64,000 nt of DNA from Chlorokybus atmophyticus (lineage: Eukaryota; Streptophyta; Chlorokybophyceae; Chlorokybales; Chlorokybaceae), in NCBI GenBank assembly GCA_009103225.1, contig RHPI01002090.1:709186-773185 (forward strand), written 5' to 3'. The position numbers and the translations under genes are program-made. Shown one piece after another: positions 23,072 to 52,919 of the stretch. How positions within the stretch are numbered: the stretch's first letter is position 1; every line of letters begins with the position of its first letter. Below the pieces are notes generated by a model. The model searched no databases. It worked only from the letters and a program-made list of their open reading frames with translations, and was not told where the DNA came from.

Positions 23072-23308
23072 TTATGCACGATAGCGGCCGGCATCTGGGT
23101 CAGGTCCCAAATCCTTCGAGCCGCTGTTCATGAACTGTCCTCTGATGGCGACATTGGGGGGCTGCGGCTTGTTCGGGTCTACTCGTATGGGCTGCATGTC
23201 CCCCAGCGAGCGCAAGTAAACGGGTATGGACACCGCGGCCCCGCCCAACGCCACGGCTCCAATCCCCAGCGCCAGGTTCCCGAGCTGCCGACTGCTCTGT
23301 GGCGGCAT
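23072..23308 (-). CDS. Small single-pass membrane protein, 78 residues
   Basis: A single uninterrupted frame with an ATG at 23308 and TAA at 23072. Residues 8-32 (LGNLALGIGAVALGGAAVSI) form a glycine-rich transmembrane helix. The C-terminal half, with PNVAIRGQFMNSGSKDLGPD, has the compact look of a conserved motif; I have an impression of similar short plant and algal proteins but cannot name one. No signal peptide cleavage site is obvious. Glycine-zipper-like spacing would suit a small organelle-membrane protein. It converges on NudC with 332 bases between stops. Confidence 0.6.
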   Translation of the reverse strand: MPPQSSRQLGNLALGIGAVALGGAAVSIPVYLRSLGDMQPIRVDPNKPQPPNVAIRGQFMNSGSKDLGPDPDAGRYRA

Positions 23309-25152
23309 GCCTCACTGCAACTGCAGGGAAGAGCTCCAGTGGCAGCCTGGCTCATGGACAGCCTGCCAGACACTGAAGATCAGCGCAGTGCAACTGTGCG
23401 GCAACCAATGTGGCAAATGTATGGTGTGTGCAGCACCACATCTGCGTGCTGGAGATCTGACGTGGAATGAAAGCAAGACGCTAAAGGAATACATACTAAC
23501 ACATGTAATGGCATGCAATACTGGCAAATTGCATGCCAGCGTTGGCGAACGCAGCGCATTATCGAAACAATAGTGTCGGAGATTTCTGTACAATGCTCAG
23601 GCTGATCGCTCGAGCAGTGGTGCATGACCCCAGCACTTGACTATACAAGGCATTCCATCCAATGCCGCACCATGGAGGCCTAATGGAGAGCAGTAAACTA
23701 GAAATGCGCATTGCTTGACCTGCAATGACACAATAGCAACATCTTCAATCTCACTCATGCACTCATATATTCTGCAATCGACAGCCAGGGTGGCTCCACC
23801 GGAACATAGCTATGGTGCCTCTTTTTCAATGAAACAATAGCCATCAGATGCAACGCAAAACCGCCCCGCCGTGTGAACCTATGGACTTGAACGAGCGGCA
23901 AACAAGTATGGAAGCCATGCAAGCTTCGCCGGCACATCACATCAGCCGGTATGGCAAACCAAGCCCGGATGAAGGGCCAGCGGCCGCAAAAGCTCTCCTG
24001 TGATCATGTATCTCTATCCAGTGTACTCGTATCCACACACACAAACTCAACAAGATGATAGTATAACGATCTGCGCACCATGCACTGCTGTCGTCCAGGG
24101 TTCCTCCTCGTCTCCGTCCCCGTCCTGCTCCTGCAGCTCCGCCGCCGCCGCAACCAGGCGATTTCAGTCCAAACTACGCAGAGCTCCCCCCTACCAGGGC
24201 TTGCTGATCATGAGTGGTAGCAGAAGACTGACAGCGGTAGTGGTTGTTGACAAACTGATTGCGTGAGTGCTACAAGGTTGGTGTGATAGTACAAAAACGC
24301 TGCAGGTGGCCTTGATGATGCTTGCCATGCACACAGGAAATAAGTTTGTCTTGGATGTGAGCCTGCTGCTATGTTTCAGCGTGTGGAGCATGCAATGATA
24401 GCAGGGGTTCATGCATGCCAAGAGGAACGAACACAATGTCAAGAGCACCAAACAAAGACACATCTGTGCAGAGGACCAAGCGGATGTATACCTTTGGGGG
24501 CCAGCCACATTGAGGAGGACAACTGCACATGCTCACAAGTAGTAGTCATACGCACACACACTGCGTGCGTGCCACGTGTGTTAACATACGTATTGTGCAT
24601 ACCAATGCAATCTCAACTACTCTGCGAACACTAACATGGCAAAAGCTATCCAATCACGCGGACACAACGAATGCTGCTGCTTTGCTGCATATGCACAGAA
24701 CTGGACATGTCAGGTCCTTATGGCACAGACACGGTCTCCGAGGACATACTGCGCACATGTGCGGAACGGATTTTGCAATTTGCAAGCATATGATTTGGTG
24801 TGCACTTGGTGCACGTGTGTGAGTGTGCGAGCATGAATCAGGTGAGCACTACTGCCATGTCGATGGAGTTGGTGGTTTTTCACCACTGCTAATCTCTGCT
24901 TGCCGACAAGCAGACCAGCAAGGCAACGCATTGCTACCACGTCTTGCAACATCAGCAACAACAGCGCCGAGCATACATAGGCGTGTACGAGCTGCAGCTA
25001 CCACCTAAACATAAAGCTTATACTGCTCCGAATTACCTGTCTCTGTAAAGCAGCGAGTGGCGCGTGTCACTCAAGCCGCATGTATATTTGTGTCTGTACT
25101 ATTCCACTATCACTGTAGCTACCTACCTCCTAATGGCTCCATCTGCGAGCGT
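23309..25152. other. Long region without a confident gene
   Basis: About 1.8 kb. A minus-strand stretch near 24080-24150 could be an acidic exon (EQDGDGDEEEPW) with an AG acceptor before it, but no partner exon was found. Both strands around 24100-24200 are open because of GCC/CTC-rich sequence. I do not call a gene. Confidence 0.4.
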
Positions 25153-26022
25153 CTAACATGCAGCGCCGGGCGCTCCATTGCTACCTCGTGTACACGTCCT
25201 CTTCGGGTACTTTCGATCCACTGCGGGGTCTGACGCTGCTTGCCGCTTGAGCTTGATGCTCTGTTCACAAAGACACACGCATGAGCACGCACACGCGGTA
25301 AGTAAACGCATGTGGCATGGGTCATGCCAAACATTCGCATAGGTAGCACACCTTTTGTTCTGCGAGCTGACAAAAATGCCGTAGGAGAATGTTGTTCGCT
25401 TCGGTTCGAATCACTGCGGACGCACGGCGTAAATTGGGCCAGTTGATTCCCATTGTTTTAGCAACAGCGCTCTTACCTTGATCTGGCGGGGGCGCTGTAG
25501 TGTGCGTTGCAAGATAAGTAAAAGGTGCTGCTTGCTGCAAGCAAAACGCACACAGTTAAAAGTGCCGCACGCACGCGAACACAAACCAACAAGAAAACAT
25601 GATGATTGGCGGGACTGTTACAGACGGCTTGTAGCAGGTTGCAGTTGCACACACACAAATGCCCGTTCCATCTTGTATACAATGTGTTGGGTGTCCGACG
25701 AGTGTCTTATCACGTAGGGCAAACTGCTCACAGCATGCGACACAAGAAATCACCGTCACAACGTAGACCTGTCATTTTGATATTCACTGTGTCTGAGGTT
25801 AAAGTACACCGACAACTGCTTTACACTGTGTGTGTGAGTTTAACACCAGTACACTTGAGGACACTAAAGCAGATTCGACATCTCAACTGTGAACACAGCA
25901 GACAGGAACACGCTTGCAGACGCCTGGAGACTCACCGACGGCTGGCTATGTAGGTCAGCGGCGTGCTTCAGCTGCGAGAAATTACTGGGGTTGTACGACG
26001 GCAAGTCGGCCAGCCAGGGCAT
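25153..26022 (-). CDS. DDA1: DDA1, DET1- and DDB1-associated protein 1
   Basis: DDA1 is a small subunit of the DDB1-CUL4 ubiquitin ligases; it binds DDB1 and steadies substrate receptors such as DET1 in the nucleus. The first exon, from the ATG at 26022, reads MPWLADLPSYNPSNFSQLKH, matching the family N-terminus (GLPxYNxSNF). Exon 25477-25527 gives FTYLATHTTAPPPDQ, and 25352-25413 gives VIRTEANNILLRHFCQLAEQK, equivalent to the invariant TNILLR block. The final exon, 25153-25260, is a basic tail (SIKLKRQAASDPAVDRKYPK). Length is near 100 residues, as usual. The phase between exons 1 and 2 does not close with the obvious GTGAGT donor at about 25935, so a micro-exon or another donor must exist. 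An upstream in-frame start at 26106 is possible but would add 28 residues absent from the family. Confidence 0.85.
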
Positions 26023-27889
26023 CGCACCTAACCGCACCGCACCGTAGCGCAAGCCCGTTTCAGCCGAAAGCAGCTCAAGCAGGCCCTGCAGCTTGAGCTC
26101 ACCCACTCACTCACCCACCCACCCACCCACCCGATCAAGTAAACCCTAGCTTGCTTCTGTTCGCTAACAAACACCTATTTGCTTGCCTGCCGGCTTGCCC
26201 CAAAGCTGACCCGCACGCAGAACGTTGCGTCCAACGAAGCCAACACACTCCAGGCACCCGCAGCTGGCAGCAGCTGGTGGCGAGAGACCCACAGACCCAC
26301 AGCAAACTGTATTGCAAGCCCTACTACCCGTTCGCTGCCACAGACGCCGCTGCGCCGTCAACCGCCACCTTCGCAGAGACAAGCGTGGCCAGGTGGGGCG
26401 GCCACCTGCCCTAACAGGATGCCACGTGGGTGCACGAGCGCGAGAAACCACTGCAATATCCAGGCGCGGCTTGGGTGACATGACTCGACTCGAGTCATGT
26501 CATGTATGTCGTCTCCCGCCGAATCGGCGCTGCTGCAGTAGGGCCTAGGTCACCCTCCTGCCCTACAGGCCAATCCATCTGCGAATGTTGCATGTTGCAT
26601 TACCAAGTAGCAAATGTGAAACAAAACCAACAGTAACGGAAGTGGACATGTTCCAACCTATGCCTTGTACATCCGCTTGCATCTGACTATGACTTGTATG
26701 TGAGCCACATTCATATTATGTATACAATGATGCTATATGTTGATACGCTGAAACATGGTAATGCATGACGCTAACGTCTTTCAAGTTTGCGGAGAGGCCA
26801 AATACACAAGCAAGATTTAGCATATCAAGCAGCAGCTGCAAGTAGTAAGGAAAAGTTGATGTTGTATCATTTTCAATGAGATAATCTCATCCGCAATGAA
26901 ATCATGTATCACATTTTACAGTAAAATATAAATTTTGCGCAATTGCATTATACAGGTAATGCCAAATGTATGATGTAGTGGTTATAATTTTTGCTTTTCA
27001 TTCTGTCCCCTACAATTGTGGGTTTTGATTACGACGGGTCAATAAAGAACATGTTGCGCCGCAAGTCGTAAATATTCTATCCACCGCAAAGCATGCATAT
27101 GTAAAAAGATATGTAAGAACGGCAAAGCACACTTTGTACGGATGTTATGATGCATATGTAATTTAAGAAGTAGTTGAGCTGGCTTTGTCGATGTAACTGA
27201 GAAAGAATGATATAGTCTCATGTTTGGCAACCATGGGCGCATTCAAACAATGTTAAAGCAAGCGTCGTTAGCCTTCAAACGACATTTGCACATCAAGTCG
27301 CTCCAATCTTGTTTGCAATTCTTGCTGCTGTAAGTTTTGCAACTGCTTTCATGCGTGATGCGCTTGAGACTTGCAACCGCCACACAATTCAATCAATCAC
27401 AGCTGGTGTAGAAAATATATATTGTTTTATAACAAATCTCTTCAATAAGGCACGCGCCAAATGCAACCTCCACATGCGATGACATTGAAATTATGCCCAC
27501 ATGTGAATACAAGTTTTGAATCATTGATATTAACAAAGCGGTGGCAATGCAGAATGGATTGCGACAATGAGACGCGTATCGGTTGTGCAATATCCAGCTT
27601 CCACACTTAGCATAGGTGTAGAGCTAAGCTGCAGCACGCGCATTTGCAAAATAAAAGCTTATTTGGCTACCGTGGAGCGTCTGTAGCACGAAACAGAGGG
27701 GCATTGGATTGGGTTGCAGGACGATAATAAACAATTCAACTATTGAATTAATATATAAATTAATATAAAAATTAAATCCGACCTCGTCATTAAGCGCAGA
27801 GCGCAGCTTATTTGATGTGAAAAACTTGGGTTATCTAATTAATGACAACTGGGTACTTCTTATACTACCCACCTGTGGGGGATTTTCGT
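26023..27889. other. Intergenic, AT-rich to the right
   Basis: Contains a short (CCCA)n run at about 26103-26131 and a 13-bp-arm palindrome at 26476-26502. From 26580 onward the sequence is AT-rich with scattered stops in all frames, and no gene is supported. GC-rich frames at 26150-26550 are open on both strands, with no recognisable protein. Confidence 0.45.
26476..26502. repeat. Palindrome, 13-bp arms, 1-base centre
   Basis: TGACATGACTCGA at 26476-26488 and its exact reverse complement at 26490-26502 flank a single C. Confidence 0.85.
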
Positions 27890-29150
27890 ACGGGCGGTAA
27901 AGGCGTCATATGCCTTCACTCGTTGGTAAAGGTTGTCATATGCCTTTACCACCCGTAGTACAGTGTTCCAACTGCCTACAATGTGCCTTATGTCTCTTGC
28001 TCCAGATCATGTGTTTTACATCGTTTAAAACAAGTGATGTACATGGGATTCCAACATAACAACCCACGAAAATCCGAGCACGCAACACTGCACCTCTTAT
28101 ACCCAGGTGCGAGGTGCTAAGCCTAACGGAGGTGGAATAAAAAAGCCATTGTCAACTGGCTTAGATTTTACTACTCAAGCGCTGCTAAGCGCATACGTGC
28201 AGCTATAGCTTCAACTGCTTGCAAAAGGAGAGATTATGCATTCGGAGGGATCGGTTGACTCGTGCAAAACACTACTTAAGTTTTAAGAAGTTATGTCGAT
28301 ACTAAATCACCGAAGCTGCTCAAGTTAAGTAGCGCAAATGGCAAGGCCACGATACTACAAGGTTGCCCATATGAGATGGAAGCCAGAAGTTGCGGGATGA
28401 GCTCGCATGTTGAACAGATTGTAAGTCAACTGTTCATTGATGCTTTTGTTTAATATGTTTGATCTCGCACTTGTGGTTGTAACTCACTCGTGTTTTTCAT
28501 TCGGCACTTCTTTTAAGTCTTGCATATCACGAGTCAAGGCTATCTAATGCAAAGTATTTGCAACGCCTGCTGCATTGAGGTATGACAATTTAGCATCCTG
28601 TGAAAATGCTCGATTCGCCCCGCAAGTACTGTGCAAGGCTTAACAGGCGATGTAAGTCACTTGTGTTTTTCATTTAGCACACACTGTTTGAAGTCTCGGG
28701 TATTGCGAGTCAAAGCTAGCCATTTCAAAGCCTTTGCAACGTCTGCTGCTTTGAATAAGGCAAGTTAATACTTGTGCGAAAGTGCTCGATACGCTCCTCA
28801 AATGCTGCAAGGCTTGGCATGTCATGTTTAGATGTAAGAAACTACTTGCGTTATGGTGGTTGCTGCAGAATGCGTGCTCAGCAATCACTTATGTAAAGTA
28901 TGACAATATGGTCGTATTGAGACAAGTTGGCCTTCAGTCATTAACGTTGTCATACAGACGGTCCATAACCGCATGCCAACACCGTCACATTGGCACACGC
29001 AATGTGTCAACTACAAGAACAACTCTACATCAGAGGCAAGTCGCGGTGTAGTGTAAGGTGCACACATGTGTAGTAATTACGTCATTGTAATAAGATGTAA
29101 GTGCGCGATAATTACGTTGCGCAGTACCTACATAACTACCTTAACTCTTG
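27890..29150 (+). repeat. Dispersed repeat, copy 1 (about 1.26 kb)
   Basis: This stretch is recognisably the reverse complement of 62515-63945 along its whole length, at roughly 70-80% identity by eye. Shared landmarks in order: GGTAAAGGCGTCATATGCC, GCCTTATGTCTCTTGCTCCA, CTAAGCCTAACGGAGGTGGA, the 173-bp tandem block, CCGCATGCCAACACCGTCAC, and AATAAGATGTAAG followed by ACTACCTTAA. No protein frame runs through it. The outer end carries a palindrome of the form GGTAAAGG...CATATG...CCTTTACC. Confidence 0.75.
28491..28840 (+). repeat. Tandem 173-bp units inside the dispersed repeat
   Basis: Units begin TGTTTTTCATTCGGCAC at 28491 and TGTTTTTCATTTAGCAC at 28664. They share a CGAGTCAA-GCTA block, a GCAACG-CTGCTGC block and a GAAA-TGCTCGAT block. 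Confidence 0.75.
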
Positions 29151-29443
29151 ATAACACACCTTTGTGTTTGTGATGATATATATCATGTGCTTGATGCAAA
29201 CAACTCTTGACACACACATTTTGCGTTGACCATCTAAAATATAAAAAAGTTATAATGTTTTTATGTCAATTGCTCACAGCAAAGTTGCTCAATACATGCT
29301 TGCAGATCCGCGCACCAACTCACGCACAAACCGAACCAAGTATCTGTTGCGAGTTTTGCAAATGCAAATCTAATGCGCACTGCCACTGCTTGAGATTGAG
29401 AAACGTGTCGTTAGCTAAGTGGATTGTGACGCCCCTCTAGCCT

Positions 29444-29759
29444 CTACTTCACAGCGCCTAACCGGCGCTGCGAGTCCTCGCGAAACAGGCTCTTGAGCTC
29501 AGTTATGGACGGCTCCATGCGCACCTCCATCGTCGTTAAGTTGTCGCGGACGAGGGCGTTATGAAATGCCACGCGCGGTTCGAGCTTTGTCTAATCGCCG
29601 TGACTATTGCCGTTGCCGTTGTGAAGATCGAAGCCCGTGAAGATGAGGGTTAGGGTTATGGTTAGGACTCTCCCTCCCCAGAATTGTAATATAGCTTACG
29701 TGTAGGCGGCCGTAACAGTGAAACTGCCGTTGAAGCCATTGAAGCGGTGACGTTGCCAT
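29444..29759 (-). CDS. Very small two-exon gene, 68 residues, function unknown
   Basis: Exons 29700-29759 and 29444-29590 join in phase across a 109-base GT-AG intron (donor GTAAGC, acceptor GATTAG). The product begins MATSPLQWLQRQFHCYGRLH and ends with SITELKSLFREDSQRRLGAV plus Lys. It is basic at the start and amphipathic at the end, a composition that would suit a small mitochondrial matrix or ribosome-associated protein, but that is inference. The second exon alone has a clean 48-codon frame in otherwise stop-rich sequence. The intron contains a short ACCCTAACCCT string. Confidence 0.45.
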
Positions 29760-31159
29760 CGTTCATGGTGATGGCGGCGGGGACGGCGGTGGCGGACGCC
29801 AGCCACAATGCCAACATGCCGCCTAGTAGCCCAAGTTTTAACCCAAACCCCCACCCGCAATGTTAAACAATTCTTTAACACCTACTGCAGCGGTTTGCGT
29901 TTTTACCGCGCCTGGTTGCAACTCTCGCAAAGGGGTGCTTTTAAAGCTATCAAAGTGACGAACTTCATCACTTTGATAAAGTCTACAGTTTACCTAAAGT
30001 AATGTGTAGACTTTATACGCACATGCACATCCATATATATGAGTATGTATTCATATATATGCTTGTATGCAAGTAAATAAATCTGATTGTAATGCTACCA
30101 ATGCTAACACATTGCTATTGTATTTGTAGGATACAATAATAGCAACCGTTGTGACATCAATATTAATAATTGGTCCTACTAATGGCAGCATGATGCTACC
30201 AATGCAAACACATTGCAATTGTACTTTTACCTGTATATTGTACCTTTGTTTGTGGATTGCTGTTGTATCTTTATAAATTTACTATTGTGCATAAGTGTCA
30301 TGTGTGTATAATTGCAGATACTTTTACCCGCCTTTCTACCTCGATAGGATGCACAAGGCTAGTGCATGCCCCGGCTGAAATGTAAAATTGTGCCCTGTTT
30401 CTTACTCTATATATGTCTTGCCTCAAGCTATTTGCATTGTTAGCTATTGTTCCGCGTATGCAGGTCACCTATATATAATGTTTGGATCAACGATGAGGTT
30501 GTAAACATATTATGTGGTTTATGCTTATGTTAATATATATATTACATATCTGTGTATGTATATGCACATGGCCTACTTCATACATATGCACATGCACTCA
30601 ATTACATCATATCTATTAACTTGAAGTCCCTCATCAAAGCCCCTCCCCCCCCCCCCNNNNNNNNNNNNNNNNNNNNNNNNNNNNNNNNNNNNNNNNNNNN
30701 NNNNNNNNNNNNNNNNNNNNNNNNNNNATCAAAGCCCCCCCCCCCCCCCCCCTCCCCTCCCTCTTCGGTATCATAAAATGCTTATGCAGTGCGGTGGAAG
30801 CGCGATGGACGTGCAACGGCGGCGACTAGTGAAAGTGGTTTGGATCTTCTCATTGTCAGCCCGAACACACCTGTGCTTATTGCGTAGTCCCCTAGGCGTA
30901 CTTTCTGCACAATGCTATGTACACTAGGCGACTAACATAGGTCTATCCACACGACTGCAACTGCCGCGGAGCAGTCCATGGCTGGAGCAGTCACGTGCGG
31001 ACCACTGATCTTTGCGCATGTCACCTACATCATTCATTGGCTTCGCCACAGAACATAGTGACGCCGCGCCTGATCCAGTGCTTGGCTGGTTGTGACGCAG
31101 GACATGGCAGCTCTGCATAAAACAGCAACTCCCTGGGCACTGCACACGAGTAGATTGAT
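29760..31159. other. AT-rich intergenic with an assembly gap
   Basis: Many TATATA and CATATG runs. A block of about 30 bases (GATGCTACCAATGC...) occurs near 30091 and again near 30192. The run of N lies inside poly-C. No gene is supported before the end of the dynein gene. Confidence 0.5.
30641..30752. other. Assembly gap flanked by poly-C
   Basis: 71 N at 30657-30727. Both flanks read ATCAAAGCCCC and then continue as C runs. Confidence 0.95.
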
Positions 31160-49274
<18,115 letters not shown>

Positions 49275-49758
49275 TTACGGCCTAGAACCACGTGTGCAAC
49301 TACACCTTCCATGAGCGCCCTTCCCCCCACATGCACCACGTCACCACTGCCGCCGCCGCCTGCTGCACTCCTGGCCTGGCAGCAGATCACGTGATTGTTC
49401 GCCTCTCAATCGCACAAGCCTTGTGCGTTTTGTGCTCCTCGACCGTTAACGTCGCACAAGCAAAGTGTGTCAGCCTGAGACAGGAATCGCCTCTGCGCGG
49501 GAATCCCAAGAACAAGTTCGGTTGGATTTCGACGGGCACCGTTTTCTTCGTGACTCGCGGAGAGACAAGGGTTTGTGCAAGATTTTGAAACTTTGTGTCG
49601 CTGCTTTTCCCGCGCAAAGAGGCAAACATCTGAGGCTTGCCGTCAAGTAGGGGTTGACGTGGCATGCAGCGGCAGCGGCGGCGGCGGCGTGAGGCACGGG
49701 CCGGGGGAGGGTGGGAGGGATTGGGGCGAGCTGTGCCGTGAGGTTGTCGTCGTCTGAT
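49275..49758. promoter_or_regulatory. Shared 5' region of dynein heavy chain and SUN gene
   Basis: 484 bases between divergent start codons. It contains CGCACAAGCCTTGTGCG, a short palindrome, at about 49409-49425 and GGC-rich sequence near 49670-49690. Open frames on both strands look accidental. Confidence 0.4.
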
Positions 49759-52700
49759 ATGGCGGGGTCCAGGCGGGTGACCCGCCGGACGGCCTCTGGC
49801 ACCCGCTCCGAGTCCATGTCGGAGGCGACCACTGCGGAGGCCGCTACCGCCGCCGCTGCGGCCGCCGCCGCCGCCGTGGCAGCCGGGCTGGAGGCCACCT
49901 CACGTGGAGCACCCCCAGCGTGCGAGGTGACGCCGGTCAGGGGCGGCAGGGGAGTGACGCTGGTGGAAGTGGAGGAGGAGGTGGTTGTCACCACCACGGA
50001 GTACATCGTCAAGACGCCACAACCGCTTCTAGAAAACCACGCTGAGGGCGAGGTATTAAAATAAAATATCATTCATATCGCTAAGATCTTGTTCATTGCA
50101 ACCACGCTGACGTCCGCGCAGTCGAACTTTTGCATGGTGATGTTCCCAATAGGCACCACACGCACAGAGCTTGTCAAGTTCCAAGTGACAGATTATTGCA
50201 CTGAATCATAATTGTTGCTGAGAGCGTCACTTTAACTGCAACACTCGTCCAGTCCCCGCCGTGTGTGGTACTTGTTACATGCTGCGGATTTGTCCAGCGC
50301 AACGCCGGCACTGGTCCATCCATTGGGAGGACTCAAGTGCTAGTCCCGTTGGTTCTCGTTCATTGCCAGAGCTTCTTGCTGCGTGGCTGTGCAGGAGTAC
50401 TACAGTTGACGTCGTGAAAGTTTGTACATGTCTGCAAGTAGATGCGTGCAAGGCGGGCATGTGCCCTGGTTGAGATTGCATCGCGCACCAGTGGTTGACA
50501 GTCCACAACAATAGGGGAGTCAGTACTACTAGGTTGTGAGTGCGAAAAGTTACAAAACGTAGCATGTCTAACTCTGTGGTCGCTGGCATAACGGCTTGTT
50601 AGGACAACCTGGATGTGTACAAGTGTACAGGCACACATCCCATGTACACATGCATGCAGCTACATGGGACACGTAGCGTGGCCTTGGCCTGTCAGTTGTC
50701 ACTGGCATATCAACCTATTCTTGTAAGGGACACTCGAGTACATGCATATACATATGACCACATGCGCTCATGCATGCCTGCATAGATGCTTGCGTGCAGC
50801 AACACATCAAGTCAGTCAGTAGTTCTTGTTGTTTGTTTCACTGTTAATCTCTCGACTAGAGTAATCTTTGCTGTCGGTGGCAAAAAGGGCCGCGTGTACA
50901 ATGGCGTTGCAGAATGCAAGCAGGTCAGCGCTATCTCACGCTATCTCGCGCTATCTCGCGCTATTGCAGGCAGGACACACTGCAGCGGAAGAAGAAGAAG
51001 AAGGCGATCAAGACACAACGCACCGTACGCGCAGAGGTTGGCAGGCGGCCCGCTCCAGCGTCATGCGGCTGGCCACGACTGTTATCCAAATGCTCTTTGG
51101 GCTTTTGCATACTGTGTACACAGCCGTTCACCACACCCTTCACGCCTTGGTTCGTGCGCCTGTGGTGGCAACCTCTTGCGTGATGCGCCATCTGCTTCGA
51201 GGCACCCGAGTGATTGCGTCAGTTGTCATGAGCGGGTTGCATTCCCTATGGCATGTGGTGGCAATGATACTCCATGCTGTTGCATCGTTCCTGCATGCCA
51301 ATCAGCTACTGCTCGGGTTGACCCTCGCCTCCATTGCGGTTCTGTTGGCCGTGCTCAACGGTCGTGCAGCGCAAAGAAGCCCGGTGAGTTGTAGGCGCAG
51401 CAAGGATTTTTCAAAATTGGAGGGGCTCGTTTTGTGAACTCTCAGATGTTGCTGGTGTTGAAGTCAGAGGTTCAGTTGCTTAGCGCGTGTTGTTGTGGTA
51501 CCGAGCTGGTGAATGATGTTTTTTGCTTGCAGGTGGCCTTGCTATCGAAAGAGGGCGCAGAGCTACCCGATGCTCTGAAGGCGCTGTACGATTATGTTGA
51601 GGCCTTGGAGTCCAAGTTTGGTGCGCAGACAGCCGACTTGCAAACGAAGCTGGCTGAAGTCGCTGCGCAGCGCAAGGCTAGTGAGTACGCCATCATGAAT
51701 CGCTTCGCTTCCGTGGAAAGCGGCATCGATGTAAGGTTGGGCAAAGAAAGCGTTAAGATGCAGCAAAGGTTTGAAGAAATAATGGCGCGCCTCGGTGGTA
51801 TGGAGCACGCGCTGAAGCAGAGCCTCACGGACGGTGCGTTGCATGGTGAAGTGGGCAGAGCAAATCCTGCCCTGAACGCCCTGAGTGATGTTGTGGACTC
51901 TGTATCCGAGGAACTCACACGCCGTGCGGGCACCGATGGAAGCTCTCTGCTGACAAAGTAAGTCTGTTGGGGCAGCATCCAGATATGACTCCACTGAATG
52001 AGTGTTCATGTGGTTGCAAGTGGTCAATGCAAGTTGTGTTGCGGGTGTCAGTACCTTCGTGCGCTGCATATCATGTAGCTGAAGCTGTATACTGTATGTT
52101 GCAGGGAGGCTGCTCTGGAATTGATATCTGCAGAGTTAGACAAGTTTGCTGCTGATGGAACAGGGCGCGCAGATTTTGCACTATATAGTGGTGGTGGGCG
52201 GGTAATTGCGCACTCTGCGCTGCATCCGTCTTTTATGAAAGACGACTCCCTTGTAACCTTGATAAAGAGTGTTCCAGGCTATCTCTTTAAGGCCAGCTCC
52301 GTCCATGTGCATCCTGAGGCCGACAAGCGGCTGCTGCTTCCTGGTGCTGAGCTCCCAGGCGACTGCTTACCACTCAATGGCAGCAATGGCTACGTCGATG
52401 TTTCCCTTAGGGAGCATATCATACCAGATGCTGTAACCATTCAACACATACCTCAGGTAACAACACGTACAATTCATGGGCAAGCGTGAATCTGCTTCTG
52501 TCACTTGTGTGCTTATGTTTCATGACCCCAGGAAATTGCCTATGACGTTCGAAGTGCACCAAGGAGTGTAGCAATCTACGCCTGGAGTAGTAAAGACCCA
52601 ACGGAAATGCACCACTTCTGTGGTGATTTCCAGTATAGCGTGGCAGGCAGACCAGCCCAGCTATTCTCCTTGCAGAAGCCGCCGCAAGCATGCAATCGCG

Positions 52701-52801
52701 TACGGTTTCACATCTTGTCAAATCACGGGCATCCAAACTATACGTGCTTATACAGAATCCGCGTGCATGGCGAGCCGCTCCCACCTACAGAGCCATTCTA
52801 G
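49759..52801 (+). CDS. SUN-domain inner nuclear membrane protein
   Basis: Five exons (49759-50052, 50970-51383, 51533-51957, 52105-52456, 52532-52801) encode 584 residues with closed phases. SUN proteins span the inner nuclear membrane and pair with KASH proteins to link nucleus and cytoskeleton. Residues 1-98 are an Arg-rich, Ala-rich nucleoplasmic part; a hydrophobic region follows, with a clear helix LLLGLTLASIAVLLAVLNG near residue 220. A coiled coil lies at about 240-370 (LYDYVEALESKFGAQTADLQ). The C-terminal SUN domain starts at ADFALYSGGG and includes PGDCLPLNGSNGYVDVSL, where the Cys is at the KASH-disulfide position, IIPDAVTIQHIPQ, and the signature RFHILSNHGHPNYTCLYRIR plus VHGEP. 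The ATG at 49759 was chosen because earlier in-frame starts are not ATG. It converges on the pseudokinase. Confidence 0.92.
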
Positions 52802-52919
52802 GTGGTGCTGTTTGCTGCAGTAGTTAGACAAAAGTTGTATTTATAAGACTTCTGTGTTAGCCTTGACAAGTGTACAGCAGCGTTTTACTTGGAACGTGTT
52901 TCGGTTGGTAGGCACCCAG

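Noticed and set aside
23755-24266. Open frames on both strands suggesting an acidic protein or membrane tail
   Set aside because: No partner exons or family features; too little to call a gene.
25390-25415. GGTTCGAATC as a tRNA B box
   Set aside because: It lies at the DDA1 exon 3 border and no cloverleaf could be built around it.
28491-28840. CRISPR-like array
   Set aside because: Units are long, diverged and contiguous without spacers; the genome is eukaryotic.
29640-29690. ACCCTAACCCT string as telomere repeat
   Set aside because: Only about two units inside a short intron; no array.
50868-51437. Reading the SUN gene second exon from 50868 as a start
   Set aside because: Phase joins cleanly from the 49759 exon to 50970; the region before 50970 has repeated CTATCTCGCG and ends in an acceptor.
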